DNA from: JAVBJN01 sp031546985
GTDB taxonomy: Bacteria; Bacteroidota; Bacteroidia; Chitinophagales; Chitinophagaceae
Reading direction: 5' to 3'
Length of the DNA stretch: 64,000 nt
Assembly: GCA_031546985.1 (NCBI GenBank)
Contig: JAVBJN010000087.1
Span: 1-64,000, forward strand
Shown here one piece after another: positions 24,652-32,796 of this stretch (position 1 is the first letter of the stretch; the number at the start of each line of letters is the position of its first letter). The position numbers were made by a program, and so were the translations under genes. The notes beneath the pieces are model-generated. The model saw nothing but the letters and a program-made list of their open reading frames with translations, was not told where the DNA came from and made no database searches.

Positions 24652-26061
24652 TTACAGGTGAATTGCTTCGCCGTAAGCTACTTCAATAGCATCTTTCACA
24701 CTTTCACTGATGGTTGGGTGCGGGTGAACGCTGTTCAGCACTTCCATGTACGTGGTTTCCAGTTTACGGGCGGTTACGGTTTGCGCAATGATCTCTGTTA
24801 CATTGTAACCAATCATGTGTGTACCCAGCCACTCACCGTATTTGGCATCGAAGATTACTTTTACGAAACCTTCGGTATGACCAGCAGCAGAAGCTTTACC
24901 GGAAGCACTCAGCGGGAATTTACCCACTTTGATTTCGTAACCGGCTTCTTTAGCTGCTTTCTCTGTATAACCTACAGAAGCAATCTCTGGGCTGCAATAA
25001 GTACAACCGGGAATGTTGTTGTAATCCATCGGCTCAGGCTGATGGTGGTATTTACCTTCTTTTTTAGCGATATTCTCTACGCAAATGATTGCCTCTTTAG
25101 AAGCAACGTGTGCCAGAGCCTGACCAGGAACGCAGTCACCAATCGCGTAGATGTTGGCTACATTGGTTTGGTAGAACTGGTCTACGGTGATTTTTCCTTT
25201 GTCGGTAGCAACACCTGCAGCTTCCAGACCCATGTTTTCGATGTTGGCTACAACACCTACGGCACTCAGTACTACATCTGCTTCCAGGGTAACTTCTCCG
25301 GTTGCGGTTTTAACTTTAGCTTTTACGCCTGCACCAGCGATATCTACACTCTCAACAGAAGCGTTGGTCATGATTTCGATACCTTTTTTCTTAAAGCTTT
25401 TTTCCAGCTCTTTAGAAATATCGTCGTCTTCTACAGGAACGATTTTAGGCAGGAACTCTACGATGGTTACTTTGGTACCAATGCTGTTGTAGAAGTATGC
25501 AAACTCTACACCAATTGCGCCGGAACCAACCACGATCATAGATTTAGGCTGCTCAGGCAGTACCATTGCTTCGCGGTAGCCAATTACTTTTTTGCCATCG
25601 ATAGGCAGGTTAGGCAGCTGGCGGGCACGGCCACCGGTAGCCACAATAATGTGTTTGGCTTCGTGGGTAGCTACAGCACCATCGGCGCCGGTTACTTCCA
25701 CTTGTTTGGCAGCAGTAAGCTTACCAAAGCCGTTCAGAACCTCGATTTTGTTTTTCTTCATCAGGAACTGAACACCTTTGCTCATTTTGTCGGCAACACC
25801 GCGGCTACGTTTTACGATAGCAGCAAAGTCGGTTTTTGCTTCGCCTTCGATCTTCAGACCAAAGTCCTGAGCATGTTGCATATAGTCAAATACCTGAGCG
25901 GTTTTCAGTAACGCTTTTGTAGGGATACAACCCCAGTTCAGGCAGATACCTCCCAGGCTTTCTTTCTCTACAATTGCGGTTTTATAACCCAGTTGAGCAG
26001 CACGGATAGCAGCCACATATCCACCAGGACCACTACCGATTACGATTACGTCGTATGCCAT
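24652..26061 (-). CDS. lpdA: Dihydrolipoyl dehydrogenase
   Basis: A 469-aa E3 flavoprotein that reoxidises dihydrolipoamide in 2-oxo acid dehydrogenase and glycine cleavage complexes. Visible: FAD motif VIGSGPGGYVAAIRAAQLG (residues 8-26), redox-active disulfide GGICLNWGCIPTKA (Cys 40 and 45), NAD motif VVGSGAIGVEFAYFY, and the C-terminal active-site HPHPTISE. Length and order are normal. The -7 box TACTTTTG (26111-26104) is about 42 nt upstream of the ATG. pdhA is at 40.2 kb, so complex genes are scattered. Confidence 0.96.
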   Translation of the reverse strand: MAYDVIVIGSGPGGYVAAIRAAQLGYKTAIVEKESLGGICLNWGCIPTKALLKTAQVFDYMQHAQDFGLKIEGEAKTDFAAIVKRSRGVADKMSKGVQFLMKKNKIEVLNGFGKLTAAKQVEVTGADGAVATHEAKHIIVATGGRARQLPNLPIDGKKVIGYREAMVLPEQPKSMIVVGSGAIGVEFAYFYNSIGTKVTIVEFLPKIVPVEDDDISKELEKSFKKKGIEIMTNASVESVDIAGAGVKAKVKTATGEVTLEADVVLSAVGVVANIENMGLEAAGVATDKGKITVDQFYQTNVANIYAIGDCVPGQALAHVASKEAIICVENIAKKEGKYHHQPEPMDYNNIPGCTYCSPEIASVGYTEKAAKEAGYEIKVGKFPLSASGKASAAGHTEGFVKVIFDAKYGEWLGTHMIGYNVTEIIAQTVTARKLETTYMEVLNSVHPHPTISESVKDAIEVAYGEAIHL

Positions 26062-26103
26062 ATACGGTTGAGTTTATTTGTTTTATAATTTCTTATAAGC
26101 GAA

Positions 26104-26111
26104 CAAAAGTA
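26104..26111 (-). promoter_or_regulatory. -7 box of lpdA
   Basis: TACTTTTG on the minus strand, perfect TAnnTTTG, 42 nt before the lpdA ATG. Confidence 0.5.
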
Positions 26112-26254
26112 GCCAAATTTTTAAGAATTGGAAAGCAATTGCGCAAATGTACCCTGAGATACCCAATTTCACGCAAAGGCTCGCCGCGCAAAGGTACGGC
26201 GCAGGAATTACGACCTACCTACACCTCCTTAAAGTTTAACGTTTTGTAAACCCG

Positions 26255-27229
26255 TTAATACCCGCAGTTTTGCACCTCGCCGATATGCTGTTTTTGCAAC
26301 AGGAACATGGCCAGCCGCGACTGACCAATGCCTCCACCAATGGATTGGGGCAGGCGGCCCGCCAGCAAAGCTTCATGAAAAGAAAATGCCCGGCGCTGAC
26401 TTGCGCCACACAGGTCCAGTTGATGCGCCAGGGCCGTTGCATCTACCCGTATGCCCATCGACGATAATTCAAGTGATTGTGCAGTAGCAGGGTTCCACAC
26501 CAGTATATCGCCGTTAAGGCCTTTGTGTTTAGGGGAGGTTAGGGTGGTCCAGTCGTCGTAATCGGGAGCACGGCCATCGTGTGGCTCGCCATCTTGCAGC
26601 ATGCCACCAATGCCTATGAGAAAAACAGCGCCATGTTCTTTTGTAGCCAGGTGTTCCCGCTCCTTAGGCGTAGCATTGGGATAACGTGCCAGCAAATCTT
26701 CGGTATGAATAAAGGTAAGCTGCGGTGGTAATACTGGCGTAATGCCATCAAAAAGGGTAGCCATTTTGCGTTCGGTAGCTATCATTTGCGTGTAAATCCG
26801 GACGGCAGTACTTTTCAGAAAATCCAGTGTGCGGTCTTGCGGATGCATGCGCAACTCCCAATCCCATTGGTCTACCAGTACAGAGTGGATGGCAGACAGG
26901 GTTTCATTGGGCCGGAGAGCCAGCATGCGGGTTACAATGCCTTCTCCTGCCGGTACGGAAAGCTGCTGCAGGCGTTGTCTTTTCCATTTGGCAAGGGAGT
27001 GAACAATGGCGTAATCTTCTCCGGAATGCCGGAGGCGAAAGGATACCGGCTTTTCTATACCGTTGAGGTCGTCGTTAAGGCCGGTGCTTTGCTTTACAAA
27101 AAGCGGTGCAAAAACTTCGTGAAGGGAAAGGGCTGATTTGAGGCCCGAAAGGAAGAATTCTTTTAAAAAACGGATTTGCTGCTCGGTTTCGAGCGAGTCT
27201 ATAGTGGTAGCATATGTTGTAGTTAACAT
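26255..27229 (-). CDS. asnA: Aspartate-ammonia ligase (asparagine synthetase A)
   Basis: A 324-aa AsnA enzyme that makes asparagine from aspartate, ammonia and ATP in the cytoplasm. Matching features include ETEQQIRFLKEFF near the start, the class II synthetase-like YAIVHSLAKWKR and HSVLVDQWDWE segments, ATKEHGAVFLIGIGGML, HDGRAPDYDDW and the motif near the end SIGGGIGQSRLAMFLLQ. Length is normal (about 330). The 330 bases upstream contain a promoter, an Asn-rich leader peptide, alternative hairpins, an intrinsic terminator and a second Asn-rich small ORF that overlaps this start codon, so expression is very likely controlled by asparagine supply. Confidence 0.95.
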   Translation of the reverse strand: MLTTTYATTIDSLETEQQIRFLKEFFLSGLKSALSLHEVFAPLFVKQSTGLNDDLNGIEKPVSFRLRHSGEDYAIVHSLAKWKRQRLQQLSVPAGEGIVTRMLALRPNETLSAIHSVLVDQWDWELRMHPQDRTLDFLKSTAVRIYTQMIATERKMATLFDGITPVLPPQLTFIHTEDLLARYPNATPKEREHLATKEHGAVFLIGIGGMLQDGEPHDGRAPDYDDWTTLTSPKHKGLNGDILVWNPATAQSLELSSMGIRVDATALAHQLDLCGASQRRAFSFHEALLAGRLPQSIGGGIGQSRLAMFLLQKQHIGEVQNCGY

Positions 27230-27345
27230 CGTCGTAGTATTAAAATAGGTGGTAAATGAATAAATGGCTGGCTGTTTTGTACATAAAAGTTGAATCCCCT
27301 TTGGGGATTATTACGACGATTGTTATTGCGGATAGTCTGTAACAT
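27223..27345 (-). CDS. Asn-rich 40-codon uORF overlapping the asnA start
   Basis: ATG at 27345, stop TAA at 27223-27225, in a different frame from asnA and overlapping its ATG by 7 bases. The predicted 40-aa product has 7 Asn and 4 Gln, including NNNRRNN at residues 7-13. Codons 13-18 contain a perfect AATCCCC/GGGGATT hairpin (27293-27309). It lies after the terminator, so it would be translated only on read-through mRNA and could add translational coupling to asnA. It is a small frame and could be partly chance. Confidence 0.45.
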   Translation of the reverse strand: MLQTIRNNNRRNNPQRGFNFYVQNSQPFIHLPPILILRRC

Positions 27346-27372
27346 GATGAATGGATTTAAAAAAAAATGAGC

Positions 27373-27404
27373 AAAAAAAAGAAGCCCCCCGATTGGGAGG
27401 CTTC
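27373..27404 (-). terminator. Attenuator terminator in the asnA leader
   Basis: Minus-strand stem GAAGCCTCCC (27404-27395) with GGGGGGCTTC (27390-27381), 10 bp with one G-U, loop AATC, then eight T residues (27380-27373). It lies between the leader peptide and asnA. Its 5' arm holds CCTCCC, which can instead pair with GGGAGG in the leader peptide's last codons. Confidence 0.9.
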
Positions 27405-27426
27405 CACATATGTCGATGCGTTGTTC

Positions 27427-27501
27427 TTATTTCATAACCTCCCGTCCGTAGTTTTTAATACGGTTATTATTGGATTCGTTATGATTTATTTTCAAGCGCA
27501 T
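27427..27501 (-). CDS. Asparagine leader peptide of asnA
   Basis: A 24-codon ORF starting at ATG 27501. Six of 24 residues are Asn (positions 6, 8, 11, 12, 13 and 17; NHNESNNN at 6-13), followed by a stop at 27427-27429 and, 22 bases later, the terminator hairpin. The last codons (GGA CGG GAG GTT) carry GGGAGG (27443-27438). A ribosome stalled on Asn codons 11-13 leaves this free to pair with the terminator's 5' arm; a ribosome that reaches the stop covers it. This is the standard logic of a leader-peptide attenuator. Confidence 0.75.
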   Translation of the reverse strand: MRLKINHNESNNNRIKNYGREVMK

Positions 27502-27559
27502 ATCGGCCGTGTTTTGATGAGGTTTTAACCTCTGATACTAAGTACGTAAAAAAATGCGA
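27427..27559 (-). promoter_or_regulatory. asnA leader RNA with alternative hairpins
   Basis: The leader has three competing pairings. AACCTC (27524-27519), part of the palindrome at 27519-27532, can pair with GAGGTT (27441-27436). CCGTA/TACGG (27463-27459 with 27450-27446) forms a small hairpin over Asn codon 13 to Gly codon 19. GGGAGG (27443-27438) can pair with CCTCCC of the terminator. The first two leave the terminator free; the third destroys it. Confidence 0.6.
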
Positions 27560-27565
27560 TATGAC

Positions 27566-27573
27566 CAAAATTA
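27566..27573 (-). promoter_or_regulatory. -7 box of the asnA leader transcript
   Basis: TAATTTTG, perfect TAnnTTTG on the minus strand, overlapping the lolA stop codon. The transcript start would be near 27559, about 58 nt before the leader peptide ATG. Confidence 0.6.
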
Positions 27574-28221
27574 TCTGAGGTCTACCACTTCTACGCCCGG
27601 GTATTTTTTAGGGTCAAAAGAGAAAGTAGCATCGGTAAGGTTGGCGTTAGGCGTGTAGTTTAACACTTCGTAGGTATAACGGTTACCGTTTTTCTCATAC
27701 ATTTTACCCTTGGCAATCACCTTTTTAGCTTTATCGATGAACAGTTCTACTTTAAAGAATTGCTTGCTTTTATCGATCGGGGTCAGTTCTATGATCTGGA
27801 GTGTTTTACCTTTTTCGGTTACTTCGCCAGATAAGCGGTATAGAAATTCTTTATCGTAGAAGTTAGAGAACAATTTGGCCGGGGTAATGGTTTTATCACC
27901 GCCATCGTAGCTGTTTACCTGTACTTCTTTGTTGTCTTTAGAGTAGGTCCATACGGTTTTGTTGTCGCAAATAATCTCCTGGCCTGCCATTGCGATCTTG
28001 TACTTCTGTCCTTTCAGGAAAATGGTTCCTTTGCGGCTGTCTTTGGTTTTGCCCGAAGCGCTTTCCACTTTCAGGGTAAAATCGGCCTTAATGGAATTGG
28101 ACTTTTTAAAATTGGCAGAAGTAGCGTCCAGCACCTGCTTGGCAGCAGGATCATTTTTCTGGGCCCAAACGTTCATAGATAAGATGCTGGCTACAGCACC
28201 CAGTAATAATATCTTCTTCAT
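27571..28221 (-). CDS. lolA: Outer-membrane lipoprotein carrier LolA
   Basis: A 216-aa periplasmic chaperone that takes lipoproteins from the inner membrane to the outer membrane. Signal peptide MKKILLLGAVASILSMNVWAQ, then the LolA half-barrel: DFTLKVESASGKTKDSRKGTIFLKGQKYKIAMAGQEIICDNKTVWTYSKDNKEV is typical when broken into its strands (GTIFLKGQKYKI, EIICDNKTVWTY). KIxLxNLxD-type C-terminal elements are replaced by the Bacteroidota ATFSFDPKKYPGVEVVDLR ending. The -7 box TAATTTTG (28233-28226) ends exactly 4 nt before the ATG, predicting a leaderless mRNA. It lies directly downstream of ftsK. Confidence 0.9.
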   Translation of the reverse strand: MKKILLLGAVASILSMNVWAQKNDPAAKQVLDATSANFKKSNSIKADFTLKVESASGKTKDSRKGTIFLKGQKYKIAMAGQEIICDNKTVWTYSKDNKEVQVNSYDGGDKTITPAKLFSNFYDKEFLYRLSGEVTEKGKTLQIIELTPIDKSKQFFKVELFIDKAKKVIAKGKMYEKNGNRYTYEVLNYTPNANLTDATFSFDPKKYPGVEVVDLR

Positions 28222-28225
28222 GTTG

Positions 28226-28233
28226 CAAAATTA
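28226..28233 (-). promoter_or_regulatory. -7 box of lolA
   Basis: TAATTTTG on the minus strand, perfect TAnnTTTG, 4 nt before the lolA ATG. Confidence 0.6.
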
Positions 28234-28249
28234 ACAGTTAAATTATTTC

Positions 28250-30958
28250 TTACCCCAATGTTTCCAAAAACTGTTCCAATTCCATAAATGTCTTAAAATA
28301 AACCTCTCTGGGCTTGGCGCCATTGGTAGGGCCTACAATGCCTGCGGCCTCCAGCTGGTCCATAATACGGCCGGCGCGGTTGTAGCCCAGGTTAAACTTG
28401 CGTTGCAGCATACTGGTGCTGCCGCTCTGGCTTTCTACCACCATACGGGCGGCTTCGGCAAACATGGTATCGCGCTCGCGCAGATCGGGGCCGCCGTTTA
28501 CTTCCATTCTTTCTTCGGGGCTCACATATTCGGGCAGTTCAAAGGCGCTGCGGTAACCACGCTGGTTGCCAATAAATTCGCAAATGCGTTCTACCTCCGG
28601 CGTGTCTACAAAGGCGCATTGCAGGCGTATAACCTCGCTGCCGTGCGAAATAAGCATATCGCCACGGCCCACCAGCTGCTCGGCACCGCCGGTATCGAGA
28701 ATGGTGCGGCTATCTACCTTGGCCGATACTTTAAACGCAATACGCGCCGGGAAGTTGGCTTTGATGGTACCGGTAATTACGTTTACAGACGGGCGCTGGG
28801 TGGCAATAATAAGGTGGATACCTACCGCACGGGCCAGCTGTGCCAGACGGGCAATGGGCATTTCTACTTCCTTACCCGCTGTCATGATCAGATCGGCAAA
28901 CTCATCTACCACCAGTACAATATAAGGCAGGTATTTGTGCCCCTTGGTAGGGTTGAGCTTGCGGGCTATAAACTTGTCGTTGTATTCTTTAATGTTACGG
29001 GTACCGGCATCTTTAAGCAGGTCGTACCGCTGGTCCATCTCAATACATAATGCATTTAAAGTGCTGATAACCTTCTTGGTATCGGTAATGATTGCTTCTT
29101 CTTCGTCAGGTAATTTGGCCAAAAAGTGTTTCTCGATCTGGCGGTACAACGAGAGCTCTACCTTCTTGGGATCTACCAGTACAAACTTGAGTTGCGAAGG
29201 GTGTTTTTTATACAGCAGCGATACCAGTATGGCATTGAGCCCTACCGATTTACCCTGGCCGGTAGCACCCGCCATCAGCAAGTGGGGCATGGTGGCCAGG
29301 TCTACAATGTAGTTTTCGTTGTCGATTTTTTTACCCAGCGCAATAGGCAGGGCCATGGTATTGTTGGCAAACTTCTCGGAGGCGAGCAGGTTGCGCATGT
29401 TTACCGTTTGCTTTTTGAGGTTGGGCACTTCAATACCAATGGTGCCTTTTCCGGGAATGGGCGCGATGATACGGATGCCCAGGGCCGATAAGCTCAGGGC
29501 TATATCATCTTCCAGGTTGCGGATCTTGCTGATGCGCACCCCTTCGGCAGGTACGATTTCGTATAAAGTAACAGTGGGGCCCACGGTGGCAGAAATGCGC
29601 TGTATGGCCAAACCAAAGTTTTTGAGGGTTTGAATGATCTGCTGCTTGTTGCGCTCCAGCTCTTCTTTATCGAGCGAGATGCTCTCGATCTGGCGGTTTT
29701 CCAGCAGGTCTATCGTAGGGAAGCGGTAGTCTCTCAGGTCCAGCGACGGATCGTAAGGGTCCATACCCGCTACCGATCGGTTGTCTTCTGTGTCTGCTAC
29801 TGTTTCTTCGGGTTCGATCATGGTGGTTACTTCCAGGTCCAGATCGTCGGCGTCGCGGGCTTCAATGCGGGTAACCGGAGCCATCTCGAGGTGCGGGGGT
29901 GGCACGGGTGTCATTTCCGGTTGCGGCATTACTTCCGGCGTTTCAAAATACAGCGGCATATCGCTATCGGCCAGTACCTCATTTTCTTCTTCAAACTCCT
30001 GCTCGGGCATAGGCGGTTCATACACCACACCATCCTCATCTACCATATATTCATGTTCCATACCCGGTAAAGGTGTGGGCACATGGTGTTCATCTTTATT
30101 AAAGGTCTCGAACTGGTATACAGGCTGCTCTACATGTATAGAATAAGGCAGTTCTGTCTCCGGTGCTTCTGGATCTTCCAGTAAGGAATCAGGTTCCGTA
30201 GCTGGTGTATTGTCAGCAACGGGTGCTTCGGCATCGGCAGGGAAAGGGGCCGTCATGGCAGAAGCCGTTTCGGTACTTCTCATCTCGGCCAGTTTGTCGC
30301 CGGTTTTCACCGCAAGGTCTTTTACCTTTTTAGGCACCTTAAAGCTGATGTTGTATTGTATAATAAGGAAACAGAGGAACAGCGCCGCCAGCAGCATACC
30401 GGTGCCGAATTTGCCTGCAAACGGCGTAAGCCAGGCCACAATGGCATTGCCCACCGCGCCACCTACCGGAAATGCAGCACCTGCAAAGCACAGCGACAGG
30501 ATGGGGGCTATAACCAGCAGGTTAAGGATGGTGAGCCTCAGCAGGCTCCAGTTGCGGAATATTTTGCGGCCCGAAAGGCGGTTAAAGCCCATTCCGGCAA
30601 AAAAGAGAATAAAGGCGAAACTGCCCAGGCCAAATCCCCTGAAAATAAACAGATAAGAAAGCCAGTTGCCAAACCTGCCGCCTAAATTCTGGGGTGCTTC
30701 GGCTTTATCGCCCAGGTACTGCGCCGATTGTGCTAGCTGGAATACCTTATCCTGGTCGTTCTGCCAGTTCTGGCAATACGACACCATAGATATAAGCAGG
30801 AAAATAGCGAATACGAGAAACAGCAGGCCAAATACCTTGCGTGTGCGCTCGTCCCGGATTACCTGCCAGAAATTGAGTTTTACAGCCTTATCCTTTTTAA
30901 ACTGGTTACCGGAAGTGTTATTCGGTTTTTTTGTGGTTACGTTCTTTTGCTTCGCCAT
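28250..30958 (-). CDS. ftsK: DNA translocase FtsK
   Basis: A 902-aa translocase that pumps chromosome ends across the closing septum. Four membrane segments lie in residues 35-205, followed by an acidic, Pro/Glu-rich linker (about 230-420). The motor domain has Walker A GATGQGKS at about residue 563, Walker B-type IVLVVDEFADL and IIATQRPSVNVITG. The C-terminal gamma winged helix (MLQRKFNLGYNRAGRIMDQLEAAGIVG) recognises polar DNA sequences and XerD. Length is normal for Bacteroidota. Confidence 0.96.
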   Translation of the reverse strand: MAKQKNVTTKKPNNTSGNQFKKDKAVKLNFWQVIRDERTRKVFGLLFLVFAIFLLISMVSYCQNWQNDQDKVFQLAQSAQYLGDKAEAPQNLGGRFGNWLSYLFIFRGFGLGSFAFILFFAGMGFNRLSGRKIFRNWSLLRLTILNLLVIAPILSLCFAGAAFPVGGAVGNAIVAWLTPFAGKFGTGMLLAALFLCFLIIQYNISFKVPKKVKDLAVKTGDKLAEMRSTETASAMTAPFPADAEAPVADNTPATEPDSLLEDPEAPETELPYSIHVEQPVYQFETFNKDEHHVPTPLPGMEHEYMVDEDGVVYEPPMPEQEFEEENEVLADSDMPLYFETPEVMPQPEMTPVPPPHLEMAPVTRIEARDADDLDLEVTTMIEPEETVADTEDNRSVAGMDPYDPSLDLRDYRFPTIDLLENRQIESISLDKEELERNKQQIIQTLKNFGLAIQRISATVGPTVTLYEIVPAEGVRISKIRNLEDDIALSLSALGIRIIAPIPGKGTIGIEVPNLKKQTVNMRNLLASEKFANNTMALPIALGKKIDNENYIVDLATMPHLLMAGATGQGKSVGLNAILVSLLYKKHPSQLKFVLVDPKKVELSLYRQIEKHFLAKLPDEEEAIITDTKKVISTLNALCIEMDQRYDLLKDAGTRNIKEYNDKFIARKLNPTKGHKYLPYIVLVVDEFADLIMTAGKEVEMPIARLAQLARAVGIHLIIATQRPSVNVITGTIKANFPARIAFKVSAKVDSRTILDTGGAEQLVGRGDMLISHGSEVIRLQCAFVDTPEVERICEFIGNQRGYRSAFELPEYVSPEERMEVNGGPDLRERDTMFAEAARMVVESQSGSTSMLQRKFNLGYNRAGRIMDQLEAAGIVGPTNGAKPREVYFKTFMELEQFLETLG

Positions 30959-31689
30959 AGATCTTTACGCCCGATTAATGGCCCGAATATACAAACTAAG
31001 CGTGTTTCTGTTTCAAAGAAATCATCGGTTCCTCATCTTTAAACAGCTGAGCCTAAAGCGGCGGTAAATAAATGTGGCTTCCATACCCAACGTTTGGGCT
31101 TAAACGGTTGTCTGAACAGGTATCGGATTAGTTGGTTGTTCCGGTTTTGGGAAATGCCGGGCAAGCTTCAAAACTTTATTTGTGAGACCCTATAAAAAAG
31201 GAGGCAGCATGAAGGATATAATAAAGATGTAGGCAACAAAAAAATTACAGCGCTGTTGCGGCTGTAATAAAAAGGTGCAAGAGGTTCTTTTAATATGCAG
31301 TCTTATTGTTACATTCATGAAAAATTAACAAACGGCGTTTGTTCCAAAGCCTGGAAAAGGGCAGGGAACGTAGCCGCAAAGTGCGTTTAAAGGAACACGC
31401 AAAGTGCCGTATTAATGCTTAATTGATAACAATCCAATAAAAATCATTAAGCGACGCTTGGTTTCTTTGAATTCGTTTTTTATTTTTAACCGTTGGGGAC
31501 TGGAGAATAGCAGTAACCATATATATGAAAAAAGGCTGGGATGGCCGTCTGTCAGGGGTTTAGCTAAAAATAAGGGGCTTTAACACAGGATAGAAGATTC
31601 ATCTGAAACCGCCTGAAAGATTAACAAATCGGAAAAAAAATTGACTTAAACCGTTAATTACTAACCTAACATAAACTAACAGCACAGGT
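30959..31689. other. Long intergenic region between ftsK and porP
   Basis: About 730 bases, divergent promoters expected at both ends. No protein-like frame. A hairpin ATTACAGC...GCTGTAAT (31244-31251 with 31261-31268) with a T7 tract on the minus strand is the only clear structure. The last 60 bases are A/T-rich and form the leader of the porP gene. The long spacing before a highly expressed envelope operon may hold regulatory sites that I cannot identify. Confidence 0.5.
31237..31268 (-). terminator. Orphan terminator-like hairpin on the minus strand
   Basis: Stem ATTACAGC with GCTGTAAT, 9-nt loop, and a run of seven T residues on the minus strand. No annotated gene on that strand ends here; the nearest is ftsK, which starts 280 bases further on. 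It could end an unannotated short RNA starting within 31270-31690. Confidence 0.4.
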
Positions 31690-32733
31690 ATGAATAAGAA
31701 AATTTTTACTAAATCAGCGGCTTTACTAGGGTTGGTGTCTTTACTGAATCTGAGTGAAACCCAGGCGCAGGATATTCACTTTACCCAGTTTAACTCCTCT
31801 CCGCTTACTGTAAACCCTGCGTTTACAGGTGGTTTTAGCGGAACCTGGAGAGCTGCGGCCATCTACCGTAACCAATGGAACTCTGTAACCACACCATTTG
31901 TTACCTACGGGGCTTCATTTGATCTGCCTGTTGTCCATAATCTGAGCCAGGACGATTACCTGGCGGTAGGTGCACAATTGTACAACGACCGTTCGGGCGA
32001 TGGTAACCTGAATAATTTTTCCGGTTTGTTGTCTGTAGCTTACCACAAGTTTTTAGGTGCAGATCTGAACAAAGTATTGTCATTTGGTGTACAGGGCGGA
32101 TATACCCAAAAGTCTATCGACCTGTCTAAATTATATTTCGGTGATGAGTTCATCAACGGTAACTTCCAGCCGGGTACAACCATGGAAAACCTGACCAACA
32201 AGGTAAACTACCTTACCGTTAACGCAGGTTTGAGCTGGTCTCACCGCACAGGCGAGCGTTTTGGTTACCAACTGGGTGTGGGTGCCAATAACCTGAACCA
32301 GCCGAAAGAGTCGTTCATGAAACAGAAAAACAAAGATGTAGGTCTGGGTATGCGTTATACCGGTCAGTTGGGAGCCATCTGGCAGGTAAGTAACCGCTTC
32401 AGTCTGCGTCCGGGAGCATTGTACCAGTATCAGTCTTCTGCACAGGAGATTGTTGCGGGTAACGAATTCCACGTTATTGTTGGCGATTATGAAATTCCAA
32501 GCGTAGCTACCGGTGTATTCCTGGGTGCATGGTACCGTAACAACGATGCTATCATGGCTACCGCGGGTATCGAATTTAAAGGTTTCCGTGTAGGCGTTGC
32601 TTACGATTACAATATCAGCGATCTGAGCAAAGCGTCTAAAAACTATGGCGGTTTCGAAATTGCACTCCGTTATATTGCTCCGGATCCTATGGATTTTGCG
32701 AAAAAAGTTTTGTATCCTTGTCAACGTTTTTAA
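31690..32733 (+). CDS. porP: T9SS outer-membrane protein, PorP/SprF family
   Basis: A 347-aa outer-membrane beta-barrel of the PorP/SprF family, a partner of the type IX secretion machinery and of gliding adhesins. Signal peptide MNKKIFTKSAALLGLVSLLNL to TQAQ, then the family hallmark DIHFTQFNSSPLTVNPAFTGGFSGTWRAAAIYRNQW in short parts (IHFTQF, PLTVNPAFTG, YRNQW). The rest is amphipathic strands ending with an aromatic strand (FEIALRYIAPDP). Many Bacteroidota have dozens of PorP/SprF copies, so this one may serve a specific cargo. The next gene encodes a PorE-like protein. Confidence 0.88.
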   Translation: MNKKIFTKSAALLGLVSLLNLSETQAQDIHFTQFNSSPLTVNPAFTGGFSGTWRAAAIYRNQWNSVTTPFVTYGASFDLPVVHNLSQDDYLAVGAQLYNDRSGDGNLNNFSGLLSVAYHKFLGADLNKVLSFGVQGGYTQKSIDLSKLYFGDEFINGNFQPGTTMENLTNKVNYLTVNAGLSWSHRTGERFGYQLGVGANNLNQPKESFMKQKNKDVGLGMRYTGQLGAIWQVSNRFSLRPGALYQYQSSAQEIVAGNEFHVIVGDYEIPSVATGVFLGAWYRNNDAIMATAGIEFKGFRVGVAYDYNISDLSKASKNYGGFEIALRYIAPDPMDFAKKVLYPCQRF

Positions 32734-32796
32734 TCGTAACGTAATATTTCCCAGCGACTAATAAATCTACAACTAACCTGTTTTTAATCCGATAAG

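Noticed and set aside
24658..25911. A 417-codon open frame opposite lpdA
   Set aside because: It is the antisense shadow of a clearly recognised gene; rich in Phe, Tyr and Cys with no signal or domain.
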